In this document: positions 48,544 to 58,623 of the stretch, piece after piece
How the letters are laid out: each line of letters opens with the position of its first letter
Numbering within the stretch: the first letter of the stretch is position 1
Program-made: the position numbers and the translations under genes
Notes under the pieces: model-generated
Databases searched by the model: none
What the model was told of the DNA's origin: nothing
What the model saw: only the letters and a program-made list of their open reading frames with translations
Source of the DNA: Methylohalomonas sp034521715
GTDB taxonomy: Bacteria; Pseudomonadota; Gammaproteobacteria; Methylohalomonadales; Methylohalomonadaceae
Reading direction: 5' to 3'
NCBI GenBank assembly: GCA_034521715.1
Contig: JAXHLY010000004.1
Coordinates: 62,001 to 126,000, forward strand
Length of the DNA: 64,000 bases

Positions 48544-49834
48544 ATGTCCGCTGCCAGCGCCCGTAACCGAAAAACCGGTGCCACCGTCAGGCTTGAAGGT
48601 GTTACCTGTCCATTCTGTCCGCTACTCTGTGACGATCTCGATCATCGAGCAAACCGGCACCCGGCTCAAGGCCGTTGCCAACGCCTGCCCTCGTGCCAAA
48701 ACGGCTATCGAGAAGCCACCGAAGATACTGCAGCCGCGCATCAAGGGCAAGCCGGCATCACTGGACGCAGCCATCGACGCCGCCGCCGGCATACTGGGCC
48801 AATCACAACAACCGCTGTTTGCCGGCCTGGGCACCGATGTTGCCGGCATGCGTGCTGCGGTGGCGCTCGCGGAAGCCACACGCGGCGTCATGGATCACAT
48901 GCACGGCCAGGCCCTGAGCAACAATTACCGGGTCCTGCAGTCGCGTGGCTGGATAACGACCACGCTCACCGAAATACGCAACCGCGCCGATCTGATCCTG
49001 TTCGTCGGTACCGATGCCGGCAATTTCCATGCGCTTCCATGAACGCGCCATCCGGCCGCAGGACACGATGTTCGATCCCAAGCCCGAAGCGATCGCCGGC
49101 TGGTTTATCTCGGCAGCGGCCTGCAGCCGGCCAGGACAGCCGGCAAGGGCCGCAAACCGCAGCATCTGAAATGCGCGCCTGCGTCACTGGGTGAAGTGAC
49201 CGGTGCATTGAATGCACTGCTGAATGAACAGCCAGTTGCCGACAAGGTCGCCGGCCTGAAACTCGCCGAACTGCAGAAGCTGGCCGAACAACTGCACAAC
49301 GCCCGCTACAGTGTCATCGTCTGGGCCCCGGGGGAACTGCCGGAGGCCAACGGCGAAGCGATCATCGAATCGATCTGCAACCTGATCGAAACCCTGAATG
49401 TCTCGACCCGCAGTTCGGGTTTCATACTCGGCGGACAGAACGCCGGCACGACTGCCGCCAATGTAACCGCCTGGCTGACCGGCTACCCGTTGCGCATCAG
49501 CTTCGCCCGTGGCTATCCGGAGTACGATCCGGTTGCCTACAGCACGGCCAGCATGCTTGAAAGCGGCGCGGCCGACAGTATTGTGTGGCTGTCAACGCTG
49601 AACGCCGATAACAAAATGCCGTCGACCAGCATACCTTCAGTGGTAATTGCAGATTCAGACAAGGCCTTCGGCAATGAACCCGATGTCTTCATTCCTGCCG
49701 GCATCCCGGGTGTTGATCACACAGGCGCACCGATACGCGCCGACAGTGTCGTATCACTGCCGCTGCAGAAACTCAGGGACAGTCACTACCCCCCCGCCGC
49801 AGAAATTCTCAGAGCCATTCACGCCAAGATCTGA
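48544..49834 (+). CDS. fhcB: Formyltransferase/hydrolase complex subunit B (frame-disrupted)
   Basis: Homologue of tungsten/molybdenum formylmethanofuran dehydrogenase subunit B, kept in the bacterial Fhc complex without redox function. The start segment LEGVTCPFCPLLCDDL is followed after an extra base near 48637 by IIEQTGTRLKAVANACPRAK. After shifts near 49032 and 49110 come RFHERAIRPQDTMFDPKPEA and LVYLGSGLQPARTAGKGRKP. The C-terminal half is continuous to EILRAIHAKI. About 430 residues. It heads the operon fhcB-A-D-C-fdhB-fdhA, 15 nt before fhcA. Confidence 0.9.
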
Positions 49835-49849
49835 CGCCATGCTAATCCC

Positions 49850-51520
49850 ATGCTTATAAAACTATCCGGAGCGAAAGTTTATGACCCGGCCAACGGCGTG
49901 AATGCCGAGGTCCGGGACATTTATATCCGCGACGGTCGCATCATCGACAAGCCACGTGCGGACGAAAAAGTCGACGAGCATTATAATCTGCGCGGCCATG
50001 TCATCATGGCCGGGGCCATCGATATTCACACGCATATCGGCGGCGGCAAGATGAATCTTGCCCGTATCATGCTGCCCGAGGATCACCGCGATGATCCGGT
50101 CCCGGCTACCGGCCTGACCCACTCCGGCTGCGGTCATGCCATCCCGGCCACACCGACAACCGGTTACCGTTATGCCGAGCTTGGCTACACCGCCTGTTTC
50201 GAGCCGGCCATGCTGCCGGCCAATGCCCGCCAGGCACACATGGAAATGGCCGATACGCCGATGGTCGACAAGGGCGCCTACGCCCTGCTCGGCAGCGACG
50301 ATTACCTGCTGCGCATGCTGCGTTCCGGCAAGGACCAGGAAGCGATCAATGACTATGTCGCCTGGACGCTGACGGCAGCACAGGCGTTGGCCATCAAGGT
50401 GGTGAACCCCGGCGGCATCAGCGCCTTCAAGTTCAACCAGCGCAAGCTGGACCTGGATGAACCGAACAGCCATTACGGTGTCACGCCGCGGCAGGTGCTG
50501 ACCGCGCTGAGCCGCGCCGTCCATGAACTCGGCGTAACGCATCCGCTGCACGTACATGGCTGCAACCTCGGCGTACCCGGCAACGTCGATACGACCCTGG
50601 ACACCATCGCCGGCACCGACGGCCTGCCCATGCATCTGACACATGTACAGTTCCATGCCTATGGCACCGAGGGCGATCGCGGCTTTTCTTCCGGCGCCGC
50701 GCAGATCGCCGAGGCGGTCAACAAACACGAAAACATCTCCATGGATGTCGGCCAGATCATGTTCGGCCAGACGGTGACCGCCTCCGGTGACACCATGCGC
50801 CAGTACCCCGCCCACAAGTTTGCCAGTCCGAACAAATGGGTGTGCATGGATATCGAGTGCGACGCCGGCTGTGGCGTGGTGCCGTTCAGATACAGGGACC
50901 AGAATTTCGTCAATGCCCTGCAGTGGGCCATCGGTCTGGAGCTGTTCCTGCTGATCGACGACCCGTGGCGCATTTTCCTGACCACCGATCATCCCAATGG
51001 CGCGCCGTTCACAACCTATCCGCACCTGATTCGCCTGTTAATGGACAAGGGTTTCCGCGACGAGCAGCTCAGGCGCATCCACCCGGATGCGGCGGACGCC
51101 AGTATCGTCGGCAGCCTGAACCGTGAATATTCACTGTACGAAATCGCTATCATGACCCGCGCCGGCCCGGCGAAGATCCTGGGACTCAAGGATTACGGCC
51201 ACCTGGCGCCGGGTGCGGTCGCCGACATTACCGTCTACAAGCCGCACAAGAACGCCGAGAAGATGTTCGAGAAGCCGGAGTACGTGTTCAAGGACGGCCG
51301 CCTGGTGGTCAAGCGCGGCAAGGTCGTGCGCGTTGTCGCCGGCGCAACGCATACCGTGCGCCCCGAATACGACAACGGTATTGAAAAGGATCTCGGACGC
51401 TACTTCGATCGCTATCACACCATGAAACTCGACAACTTCCGCGTCGCCGATCACGAAATCAGCGATACCGGTATCGGCCGCCTGATCGTTCAGCCCACCC
51501 GTGCGAGGCACAAGGCATGA
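49850..51520 (+). CDS. fhcA: Formyltransferase/hydrolase complex subunit A
   Basis: 556 residues, intact. Amidohydrolase-fold subunit that hydrolyses formyl-methylofuran to formate. Metal-binding motifs are IDIHTHIGGGKMNLARIM, HPLHVHGCNLGVPGN and LTHVQFHAYGTEGDRGFSSG. LTTDHPNGAPFTTYP carries the catalytic Asp region. It starts MLIKLSGAKVYDPANGVNAE and its stop overlaps the fhcD ATG (ATGA). Confidence 0.96.
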   Translation: MLIKLSGAKVYDPANGVNAEVRDIYIRDGRIIDKPRADEKVDEHYNLRGHVIMAGAIDIHTHIGGGKMNLARIMLPEDHRDDPVPATGLTHSGCGHAIPATPTTGYRYAELGYTACFEPAMLPANARQAHMEMADTPMVDKGAYALLGSDDYLLRMLRSGKDQEAINDYVAWTLTAAQALAIKVVNPGGISAFKFNQRKLDLDEPNSHYGVTPRQVLTALSRAVHELGVTHPLHVHGCNLGVPGNVDTTLDTIAGTDGLPMHLTHVQFHAYGTEGDRGFSSGAAQIAEAVNKHENISMDVGQIMFGQTVTASGDTMRQYPAHKFASPNKWVCMDIECDAGCGVVPFRYRDQNFVNALQWAIGLELFLLIDDPWRIFLTTDHPNGAPFTTYPHLIRLLMDKGFRDEQLRRIHPDAADASIVGSLNREYSLYEIAIMTRAGPAKILGLKDYGHLAPGAVADITVYKPHKNAEKMFEKPEYVFKDGRLVVKRGKVVRVVAGATHTVRPEYDNGIEKDLGRYFDRYHTMKLDNFRVADHEISDTGIGRLIVQPTRARHKA

Positions 51521-52413
51521 AGATCAACGGCGTGCATATCGACGACACCTTCGCCGAGGCCTTCCCGATGAAGGCCGTGCGGCTGATTATCACCGCCCAC
51601 AACATGGACTGGGCCTACAATGCCGCACGCGCCGCCACCGGCTTTGCCACCTCGGTGATCGCCTGCGGCTGCGAGGCCGGCATCGAGCGTGAACTGAAAC
51701 CGGGGGAAACCCCGGACGGCCGGCCCGGCCTGGCCATACTGCTGTTCACCATGGGCGGCAAGGAAATGGGCAAGCAGATCCAGAACCGTGTCGGCCAGTG
51801 CGTTCTCACCTGCCCGACCACGGCCTGTTTTACCGGCATGATCGAGGGCGACAAGGTCCCGCTGGGCAAGAACCTGCGGTTCTTCGGCGACGGCTGGCAG
51901 ATCTCCAAGCGCTTTGACGGCAAACGCTACTGGCGCGTGCCGGTGATGGACGGCGAATTCCTGTGCGAAGAGACCACTTACATGAACAAGGGTATCGGCG
52001 GCGGCAACTTTCTGGTGCTGGCCGAGACCCAGACCCAGGCCCTGGCCGCCTGCGAAAAGGCCATCAAGGCCATGCGCAGAATACCGGAAGTCATCATGCC
52101 GTTTCCCGGCGGCGTCGTGCGTTCCGGTTCCAAGGTCGGCTCGAAATACAAGGCCCTGCCCGCCTCCACCAACGATGCCTTCTGCCCGACCCTCAAGGGC
52201 CAGGTGAAGTCGCAGCTGGGGCCGGAAATCGGCGCGGTCATGGAGATCGTCATCGACGGTCTCCATGAAGAGGCCGTCAACGCGGCCACCCGTGCCGGCG
52301 TGCTGGCCGCCTGTTCGCTGGGCAAAAAGCGCGGCATCCGCCGCATCAGCGCCGGCAACTACGGCGGCAATCTCGGTCCGTTTCACTTTCACCTGCGGGA
52401 GATCGTGAAATGA
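51517..52413 (+). CDS. fhcD: Formyl-methylofuran:H4MPT formyltransferase
   Basis: 298 residues, intact. Transfers the formyl group from formyl-H4MPT to methylofuran. Starts MKINGVHIDDTFAEAFPMKA. The core GCEAGIERELKPGETPDGRP, RVGQCVLTCPTTACFTGM and MPFPGGVVRSGSKVGSKYKA matches archaeal and bacterial Ftr. It overlaps its neighbours by 4 nt on both sides, so it is coupled to FhcA and FhcC. Confidence 0.96.
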   Translation: MKINGVHIDDTFAEAFPMKAVRLIITAHNMDWAYNAARAATGFATSVIACGCEAGIERELKPGETPDGRPGLAILLFTMGGKEMGKQIQNRVGQCVLTCPTTACFTGMIEGDKVPLGKNLRFFGDGWQISKRFDGKRYWRVPVMDGEFLCEETTYMNKGIGGGNFLVLAETQTQALAACEKAIKAMRRIPEVIMPFPGGVVRSGSKVGSKYKALPASTNDAFCPTLKGQVKSQLGPEIGAVMEIVIDGLHEEAVNAATRAGVLAACSLGKKRGIRRISAGNYGGNLGPFHFHLREIVK

Positions 52414-53246
52414 GCAAGCTGACACTGAGCCTGCACCCGGAAGTGAACGATCGTATCGATCTGTCCGGCATTATCCCCGAGCGCCTGTTCGGCCGTACCC
52501 AGGCCGAAATCGGCAAAATCCGTATCCAGGCCGGCCAGCACAGGCTCACCCTGGGTAAACTGTTCAAAATCGAGGGCTCAGCCCGCAGCGCCAGTGAGCT
52601 CGTACTGCGCGGTATCCGGGGCCAGGCCGATTACATCGGTCGCGGCATGGGCGCGGGCCGGCTGGTGGTCCACGGCACAGCGGGGGATTTCCTCGGCCAT
52701 GAAATGACCGGCGGTTACCTCAGCGCACGCGGCGATGCCGGCCGCTGGGCCGGCCGTGACATGCGCGGCGGCTTTCTCGAGATTCATGGCAATGCCGGCG
52801 ATTACCTGGCGGCGGCCTTTCCCGGCGACCGCCATGGCATGCGTGAGGGCATCATCCACGTCCGCGGCAGTGCCGGTCAGCGCGCCGGTGAACGCATGCG
52901 CCGGGGCATTGTCATTATAGATGAGGACGTCGAAAATTATTGCGGCCACAAGATGTTGGCGGGGACAATTATCGTACAGGGTCAAGCCGGTAAATTTACC
53001 GGTACCGCCATGAAACGCGGTACAATTTTACTGGCCGGGAAACCGAGCGGAATGCCCGCCACCTTCAACACCTGTGGCGAATATGCGCCGGCCTTCTTGG
53101 CCCTGTTGTACCGTTCGCTGGCGAACACCAGCCGGCACCTGAAATACCTGGCCGACTGGCCGATAGAAGTGCAACGCCTAGCTGGCGACCTGGCAGTAGG
53201 CGGTAAGGGAGAGATACTCATACTGCAAGCCCCAGTTAGGAAATGA
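52410..53246 (+). CDS. fhcC: Formyltransferase/hydrolase complex subunit C
   Basis: 278 residues, intact. GXGXG-type beta-helix subunit related to FwdC and the glutamate synthase alpha C-domain. Glycine-rich turns repeat through RGIRGQADYIGRGMGAGRLV, MTGGYLSARGDAGRWAGRDM and IHVRGSAGQRAGERMRRGI. It completes the four-subunit Fhc complex and ends 3 nt before the formate dehydrogenase beta start. Confidence 0.95.
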   Translation: MSKLTLSLHPEVNDRIDLSGIIPERLFGRTQAEIGKIRIQAGQHRLTLGKLFKIEGSARSASELVLRGIRGQADYIGRGMGAGRLVVHGTAGDFLGHEMTGGYLSARGDAGRWAGRDMRGGFLEIHGNAGDYLAAAFPGDRHGMREGIIHVRGSAGQRAGERMRRGIVIIDEDVENYCGHKMLAGTIIVQGQAGKFTGTAMKRGTILLAGKPSGMPATFNTCGEYAPAFLALLYRSLANTSRHLKYLADWPIEVQRLAGDLAVGGKGEILILQAPVRK

Positions 53247-53249
53247 ATA

Positions 53250-54953
53250 GTGAGCAAAGTCGCTGAGTTAAAACAAAGCCCCGGCAAGGGCGGAAAGAAA
53301 AAACACGGCCACATGAAAGGCCGCCAGGTCGATGAGCAGGCCCTGGCCGATGTCAGGAAACTGCTAGGTGATGATCCACGCCGTGCCGATCTCCTGATCG
53401 AGTACCTGCATCGCATCCAGGATACCTACAAGCACATTTCAGCCGCGCATATGGTGGCGCTGGCCCATGAAATGAAGCTGTCGATGACCGAGGTCTACGA
53501 GGTCGCGACCTTCTATCACCACTTCGACGTCATCAAGGAGGACGAAACCCCGCCACCGGCACTGACGGTGCGGGTCTGCGACTCCGTCACCTGCGAGATG
53601 TACGGCTGTGACAGCCTGATCGCGGACCTGGAGAAACAGCACGGCAAGGATGTGCGCATACAGCGCGTGCCCTGTGTCGGCCGCTGTGACGAGGCGCCGG
53701 TTGCCATCGTCGGCCGTAACCAGATCGGTTATGCCACCCCCGATAACGTAAAAACGGCCGTGAACGCGGGCGCAACCATGCCGCCGCCGCCGGAGCATGT
53801 GATTCACTACGCCGAATACTGCGAGAAAGGCGGCTACAAACTGCTGGCCGAATGCGTCAACGGCCTGCGCGATGCCGAGGACATCGTCACCACGCTGGAA
53901 AATGCCAAGCTGCGCGGTCTCGGCGGTGCCGGTTTCCCGGCCGGGCGCAAGTGGCGGGCGCTGCGCGAGGAACCCGAACCGCGCTATGTCGCCATCAACA
54001 TCGACGAGGGCGAGCCCGGTACCTTCAAGGATCGCTATTACCTGGAACGCGATCCGCACCGCTTTATTGAAGGCACGCTGATCGGCGCCTGGGCCGTCAA
54101 TGCCCCGGACGTCTACCTGTACCTGCGCGACGAATATGCCGCCGCCGAACAGATTCTGCACAAGGCTGTGGCCGACCTGCTGGCCGACCCGCCCTGCAAC
54201 CTGCCGCGCCTACACATTCGCCGCGGTGCCGGCGCCTATATCTGCGGCGAGGAATCGGCCATGATCGAATCCATCGAGGGCAAGCGCGGCATGCCGCGGC
54301 TGCGCCCGCCGCTGGTGGCCCAGGTCGGCATTTTCGGCCGGCCGACGCTGGAACAGAACCTGGAAACCATGCACTGGGTGCGCGATATCCTCGAAAAGGG
54401 CGCGGACTGGTTCACCAACCAGGGGCGTCACGGCCGTCACGGCATCCGTTCCTTCTCGGTCAGCGGCCGGGTGAAAAAACCCGGCGTGCATCTGGCGCCG
54501 GCCGGCATCACCCTGCGCGAACTCATTGACGAATACTGCGGTGGAATGCAGGACGGCCACGAGCTCTATGCCTATTTCCCCGGCGGCGCCTCCGGTGGCA
54601 TCCTGCCGGCCGAACATGCCGATCACCCGCTGGATTTCGACACCATCCAGGAGATCGACAAGAGCTGTTTCATCGGCGCAGCCGCCGTCATCGTGCTGTC
54701 GGACCAGGACAGTGTGCGCCAGGCGGCGCTGAACGCGATGCGCTTTTTCTCCCACGAGTCCTGCGGCCAGTGCACGCCCTGCCGGGTCGGCACGGCCAAG
54801 GCCGTCAAGCTGATGGAAAAGGATGAATGGGACGCGCCGCTGCTGGAAGAGCTGTCCCAGGCCATGGTCGACACCTCCATCTGCGGACTCGGCCAAGCGG
54901 CGCCCAACCCGCTGCGCTGCGCGCTCAAGTATTTTCCGGAGGAATTCAAGTAA
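53250..54953 (+). CDS. NAD-dependent formate dehydrogenase beta subunit (NuoE-NuoF fusion)
   Basis: 567 residues, GTG start, intact. The N-terminal NuoE-like domain (about 30-185) has a 2Fe-2S site with CDSVTCEMYGC and VPCVGRCDEAP. The NuoF-like domain (about 190-567) has the FMN/NADH site (LRGLGGAGFPAGRKWRAL, NIDEGEPGTFKDRYYLERDP, RRGAGAYICGEESAMIESIE) and the 4Fe-4S site SCGQCTPCRVGT with a later Cys. The fused architecture is that of Methylobacterium Fdh1B. It delivers formate electrons to NAD+. It is coupled to the alpha subunit by TAATG overlap. Confidence 0.93.
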   Translation: MSKVAELKQSPGKGGKKKHGHMKGRQVDEQALADVRKLLGDDPRRADLLIEYLHRIQDTYKHISAAHMVALAHEMKLSMTEVYEVATFYHHFDVIKEDETPPPALTVRVCDSVTCEMYGCDSLIADLEKQHGKDVRIQRVPCVGRCDEAPVAIVGRNQIGYATPDNVKTAVNAGATMPPPPEHVIHYAEYCEKGGYKLLAECVNGLRDAEDIVTTLENAKLRGLGGAGFPAGRKWRALREEPEPRYVAINIDEGEPGTFKDRYYLERDPHRFIEGTLIGAWAVNAPDVYLYLRDEYAAAEQILHKAVADLLADPPCNLPRLHIRRGAGAYICGEESAMIESIEGKRGMPRLRPPLVAQVGIFGRPTLEQNLETMHWVRDILEKGADWFTNQGRHGRHGIRSFSVSGRVKKPGVHLAPAGITLRELIDEYCGGMQDGHELYAYFPGGASGGILPAEHADHPLDFDTIQEIDKSCFIGAAAVIVLSDQDSVRQAALNAMRFFSHESCGQCTPCRVGTAKAVKLMEKDEWDAPLLEELSQAMVDTSICGLGQAAPNPLRCALKYFPEEFK

Positions 54954-57743
54954 TGGCTGCAAATCCCGAAACCATTCCCGAGAAAACCGTCAAGTTCACG
55001 CTCAACGGCCGCACGGTCGAGGCACGCGAGGGCGAAACCATACTGCAGGTCGCCAAGCGCGCCGGCGTCGAGATCCCGCACCTGTGTTACAAGGAAGGCT
55101 ACCGTGCGGTAGGCAACTGCCGCTCGTGCATGGTCGAGATCGAGGGCGAGCGGGTGCTGGCGCCATCATGCTGCCGGCAGCCGAAGGACGACATGAAGGT
55201 CGTCAGCGACAACGAGCGCTCGCTGCTATCGCAGAAGATGATCCTCGAACTGCTGCTGGCCGACATGCCGGAACAGGACGAGTCGCCCTATGCGCTGAAT
55301 TCCGAACTCGATTACTGGGTGAAAAAACTCGGTGTCAGCAAGCCGCGCTTCGAGCAGCGCGATCAACCGATCCACGATCTCACCAATCCGGCCATCGCCG
55401 TAAATCTGGATGCCTGTATTCAGTGTACACGCTGCGTGCGTGCCTGCCGCGAGGAACAGGTCAACGATGTCATCGGCTATGCCTTCCGCGGCGAGCATTC
55501 CAAGATTGTCTTCGACCTCGACGATCCCATGGGCGATTCCACCTGCGTGACCTGCGGTGAATGCGTGCAGGCCTGCCCCACCGGCGCGCTGATGCCGGCG
55601 AACGAAGTCGGCAGGGTCGAGCCGGACAAGCAGGTCGAATCGGTATGCCCGTACTGCGGCGTCGGCTGCCTGCTCACCTACAACGTTAAGGACAACCGCA
55701 TACTGTACGCCGACGGGCGCGACGGCCCGTCGAATCACGAGCGGCTGTGCGTGAAGGGCCGCTACGGTTTCGATTATGCCCATCATCCGGATCGCCTGAC
55801 CAAACCGCTGATCCGCCGCGAGGGCAAGGCCAAGACGGCCGAGGTACTGACGAAGGATCAAATGGCTGAATACTTCCGCGAGACCAGCTGGGAAGAGGCC
55901 CTTGATTTCGCCACCAGCGGCCTGAAGAAGATCCGCGAGGGGAAAGGCCCGCAGGCGCTGGCCGGTTTCGGTTCCGCCAAGGGCAGCAACGAGGAGGCCT
56001 ACCTGTTCCAGAAACTGGTTCGCACCGGTTTCCATACCAACAACGTCGATCACTGCACGCGGCTTTGCCATGCCTCTTCTGTAGCCGCCATGCTCGAGAC
56101 CATTGGCTCGGGCTCGGTATCCAACCAGGTCAGCGATGTGGCCAAGGCCGAGGTCATTATCATCATCGGCGCCAGGCCGACGGTGAATCATCCGGTTGCT
56201 GCGACCTTTATTAAAAATGCCGCCCAGGACGGCAAGAAACTGATCACTTATTGACCCGTATCGTTCCGAACTGGCGCGGCATGCCAGTCACTTCCTGCAG
56301 TTCAATGCCGACACCGACGTGCCGCTGCTGAACGCGATGATGTATACCATCATCGAGGAAGGTCTCCAGAATGATGATTACATCCGTGACTTCACCGAAG
56401 GCTACGAGGAACTGAAGAAAAATGTCATGGACTACCCGCCGGAAAAGGTGGCGCCGATCACCGGCATCGACGCCGAGACCATCCGCGAGGTGGCACGCCT
56501 GTATGCGACTTCAAAAGGCTCGATGATCTTCTGGGGCATGGGTATCTCCCAGCATATCCATGGCACCGATAATGCCCGCTGCCTGATCGCCCTGGCCCTG
56601 CTGACCGGTCAGGTGGGCCGTCCCGGCACCGGCCTGCATCCGCTGCGCGGCCAGAACAACGTCCAGGGCGCCTCGGATGTCGGCCTGGTCCCGATGGTGT
56701 ATCCGGATTACCAGAAGGTGGATGACCCGGAGGTCCAGGCCTGGTTTGAAAAATTCTGGAACACCAGGCTGGATCCGAAACCGGGCCTGACCGTGGTCGA
56801 AATCATGACCGCGGTCCACGAAAACAAGCTGCATGGCATGTACATTATGGGCGAAAACCCGGCCATGTCGGATCCCAACCTCAGCCATGCCCGCGAAGCA
56901 CTCGCCAGGCTGGATCACCTGGTCGTGCAGGATATCTTCTTTACCGAGACCGCCGGCTTTGCCGACGTTATTCTGCCGGCGTCGACCGCCCAGGAGAAAA
57001 CCGGCACCTTTACCAACACCGACCGCCGCGTGCAGCTAGGCCGCGAGGCCATCGACATGCCCGGCGAGGCACGCCAGGACCTGTGGATCATACAGCACAT
57101 GGCCCGCGGCCTGGGCCTGGACTGGAATTACCAGCATGTCAGCGAAGTGTTCGATGAAATGCGCAAGGCGACCCACAGCATGGGCGGCATGACCTGGGAT
57201 CGACTCGAGCGCGAGCACAGCCTTACCTATCCGCTGGAAAAAGAAGGCGATCCCGGCAAACCGGTCATCTTCAAGGACGGTTTCCCGACGCACAGCGGCC
57301 GCGGCAAGTTCGTGCCGGCGAAATACATCCATGCCGACGAACTGCCGGATGAAGAGTACCCGTTCGTGTTTACGACCGGCCGCCAGCTAGAGCACTGGCA
57401 TACCGGCAGCATGACGCGGCACGCCAGCGTACTCGATGCCATCGAGCCGGAGGCCGTCGCCAACATGAATCCACAGGATATGCAGGAGATCGGAGTGAAG
57501 GCCGGCGAACGCGTTGTTGTTGAATCACGCCGTGGTGAAGTCACCGCCATTGCCCGTTCCGACAGGGGCATGGCGCGGCGCTCCGTATTCATGGCATTCT
57601 GCTTCAACGAGGCTGCTGCCAACCTGTTGACGAATGAGGCGCTGGACCCGTTCGCTAAAATACCCGAGTTCAAATACTGCGCCATTCGCATACGTCCTGC
57701 AACGGCTACCGATACCGGTGAGAGGGTGGCAAAAGCCGTCTGA
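54953..57743 (+). CDS. NAD-dependent formate dehydrogenase alpha subunit (one frameshift)
   Basis: Starts MAANPETIPEKTVKFTLNGR. The 2Fe-2S domain has CYKEGYRAVGNCRSCMVEIE. Two 4Fe-4S clusters follow at CIQCTRCVRACREEQVN and CVTCGECVQACPTGALMPA, then the molybdopterin domain begins with CPYCGVGCLLTY. The metal ligand is Cys, in DHCTRLCHASSVAAM, so no selenocysteine is used. One extra base near 56252 (LITY[t]DPYRSELARHASHF) breaks it; about 929 residues after correction. It oxidises formate to CO2, the last step of the pathway encoded here. A bidirectional terminator follows. Confidence 0.94.
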
Positions 57744-57760
57744 AAAAACATCGGTGCTTC

Positions 57761-57795
57761 AATAAAAAAAGCCCGCTCCTGCGGGCTTTTTTATT
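57761..57795. terminator. Bidirectional terminator
   Basis: AAAAAAAGCCCGC-TCCT-GCGGGCTTTTTTA: a GC stem flanked by A-run and T-run works in both directions. It separates the rightward fhc-fdh operon from the leftward xox operon. Confidence 0.9.
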
Positions 57796-57816
57796 TCTCT
57801 AACGAAAAGAGTTACG

Positions 57817-58581
57817 TCAATCGGCTTTCGCTGATCGCTGCTTCGGTGACTCAGTACCGGCAAAAGTCAGTGTCTCTTCTATCAGCGGCGGCGCACCCTT
57901 ATTCACGTTATCAGGTATCACCGTATGAATCTGATAGAGTTTGCCGGGAATCTCATCTGACATGACAAACTCGTAACGTTTGTCTGCGAATTTATCATAG
58001 TTGACCCGGTTTGGGTCCTCGGCATAAGGCGTAATAGTATATTTGGTTGCCTTGACCTGGCCACCGTCATACGGAACCTCGACAGTCTCCATTTCGTAAT
58101 CATCGACCAGCGCATGGCGAATCCTCTTGTTGAAGTAGAAATTCAACTGTGGCTTGCGATTCGCCAGTCTCGTCATCTCATAAACATCTCCCTGCAGGTA
58201 GATGAATATGGTCGAGTTAATCATGACATTTTCTTCATTGTGCTTCTGAATAAAGGTCACTTCATGAGGGCCGCTGAAAAAATCCAGATCCGATGGTAAC
58301 GGTGCCGTCATTAGTGTATCTCCTGCACATCCATGGATCACACGATCCTCGAAGCCATCTTCAAAGCTGCCGCTTCTCCTGAAGTCATACCGAATCCGCA
58401 CCGGCTCGTCTATATTGTCCATATGGCCGGGCAACAATATATCCTTTTCCGCAGCGGATAATTCCCGTGCAGGTTCTTCGGCATTACCCGCCTCGGCGCC
58501 AGTTTCATTGTCCTGCGCAAACACCGGCATGCTAATGCAGAACATGAATAACGCCGGGAGGGATAATAATTTCAGGTTCAT
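57817..58581 (-). CDS. Exported protein of unknown function in the xox operon
   Basis: 254 residues from MNLKLLSLPALFMFCISMPV, a signal peptide cleaved after FAQ. The mature protein begins with an acidic stretch (DNETGAEAGNAEEP). It contains PVRIRYDFRRSGSFEDGFED, a lone Cys in HGCAGDTLM and a beta-rich region with VTFIQKHNEENVMINSTIFI. No family is recognised. It lies 42 nt downstream of xoxJ on the same strand, so a role in periplasmic XoxF function or assembly is a reasonable guess. The frame is intact. Confidence 0.75.
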   Translation of the reverse strand: MNLKLLSLPALFMFCISMPVFAQDNETGAEAGNAEEPARELSAAEKDILLPGHMDNIDEPVRIRYDFRRSGSFEDGFEDRVIHGCAGDTLMTAPLPSDLDFFSGPHEVTFIQKHNEENVMINSTIFIYLQGDVYEMTRLANRKPQLNFYFNKRIRHALVDDYEMETVEVPYDGGQVKATKYTITPYAEDPNRVNYDKFADKRYEFVMSDEIPGKLYQIHTVIPDNVNKGAPPLIEETLTFAGTESPKQRSAKAD

Positions 58582-58623
58582 ATGGATAGATTCTGTTTTT
58601 GAGTTAGTGATCATTCAAATATC

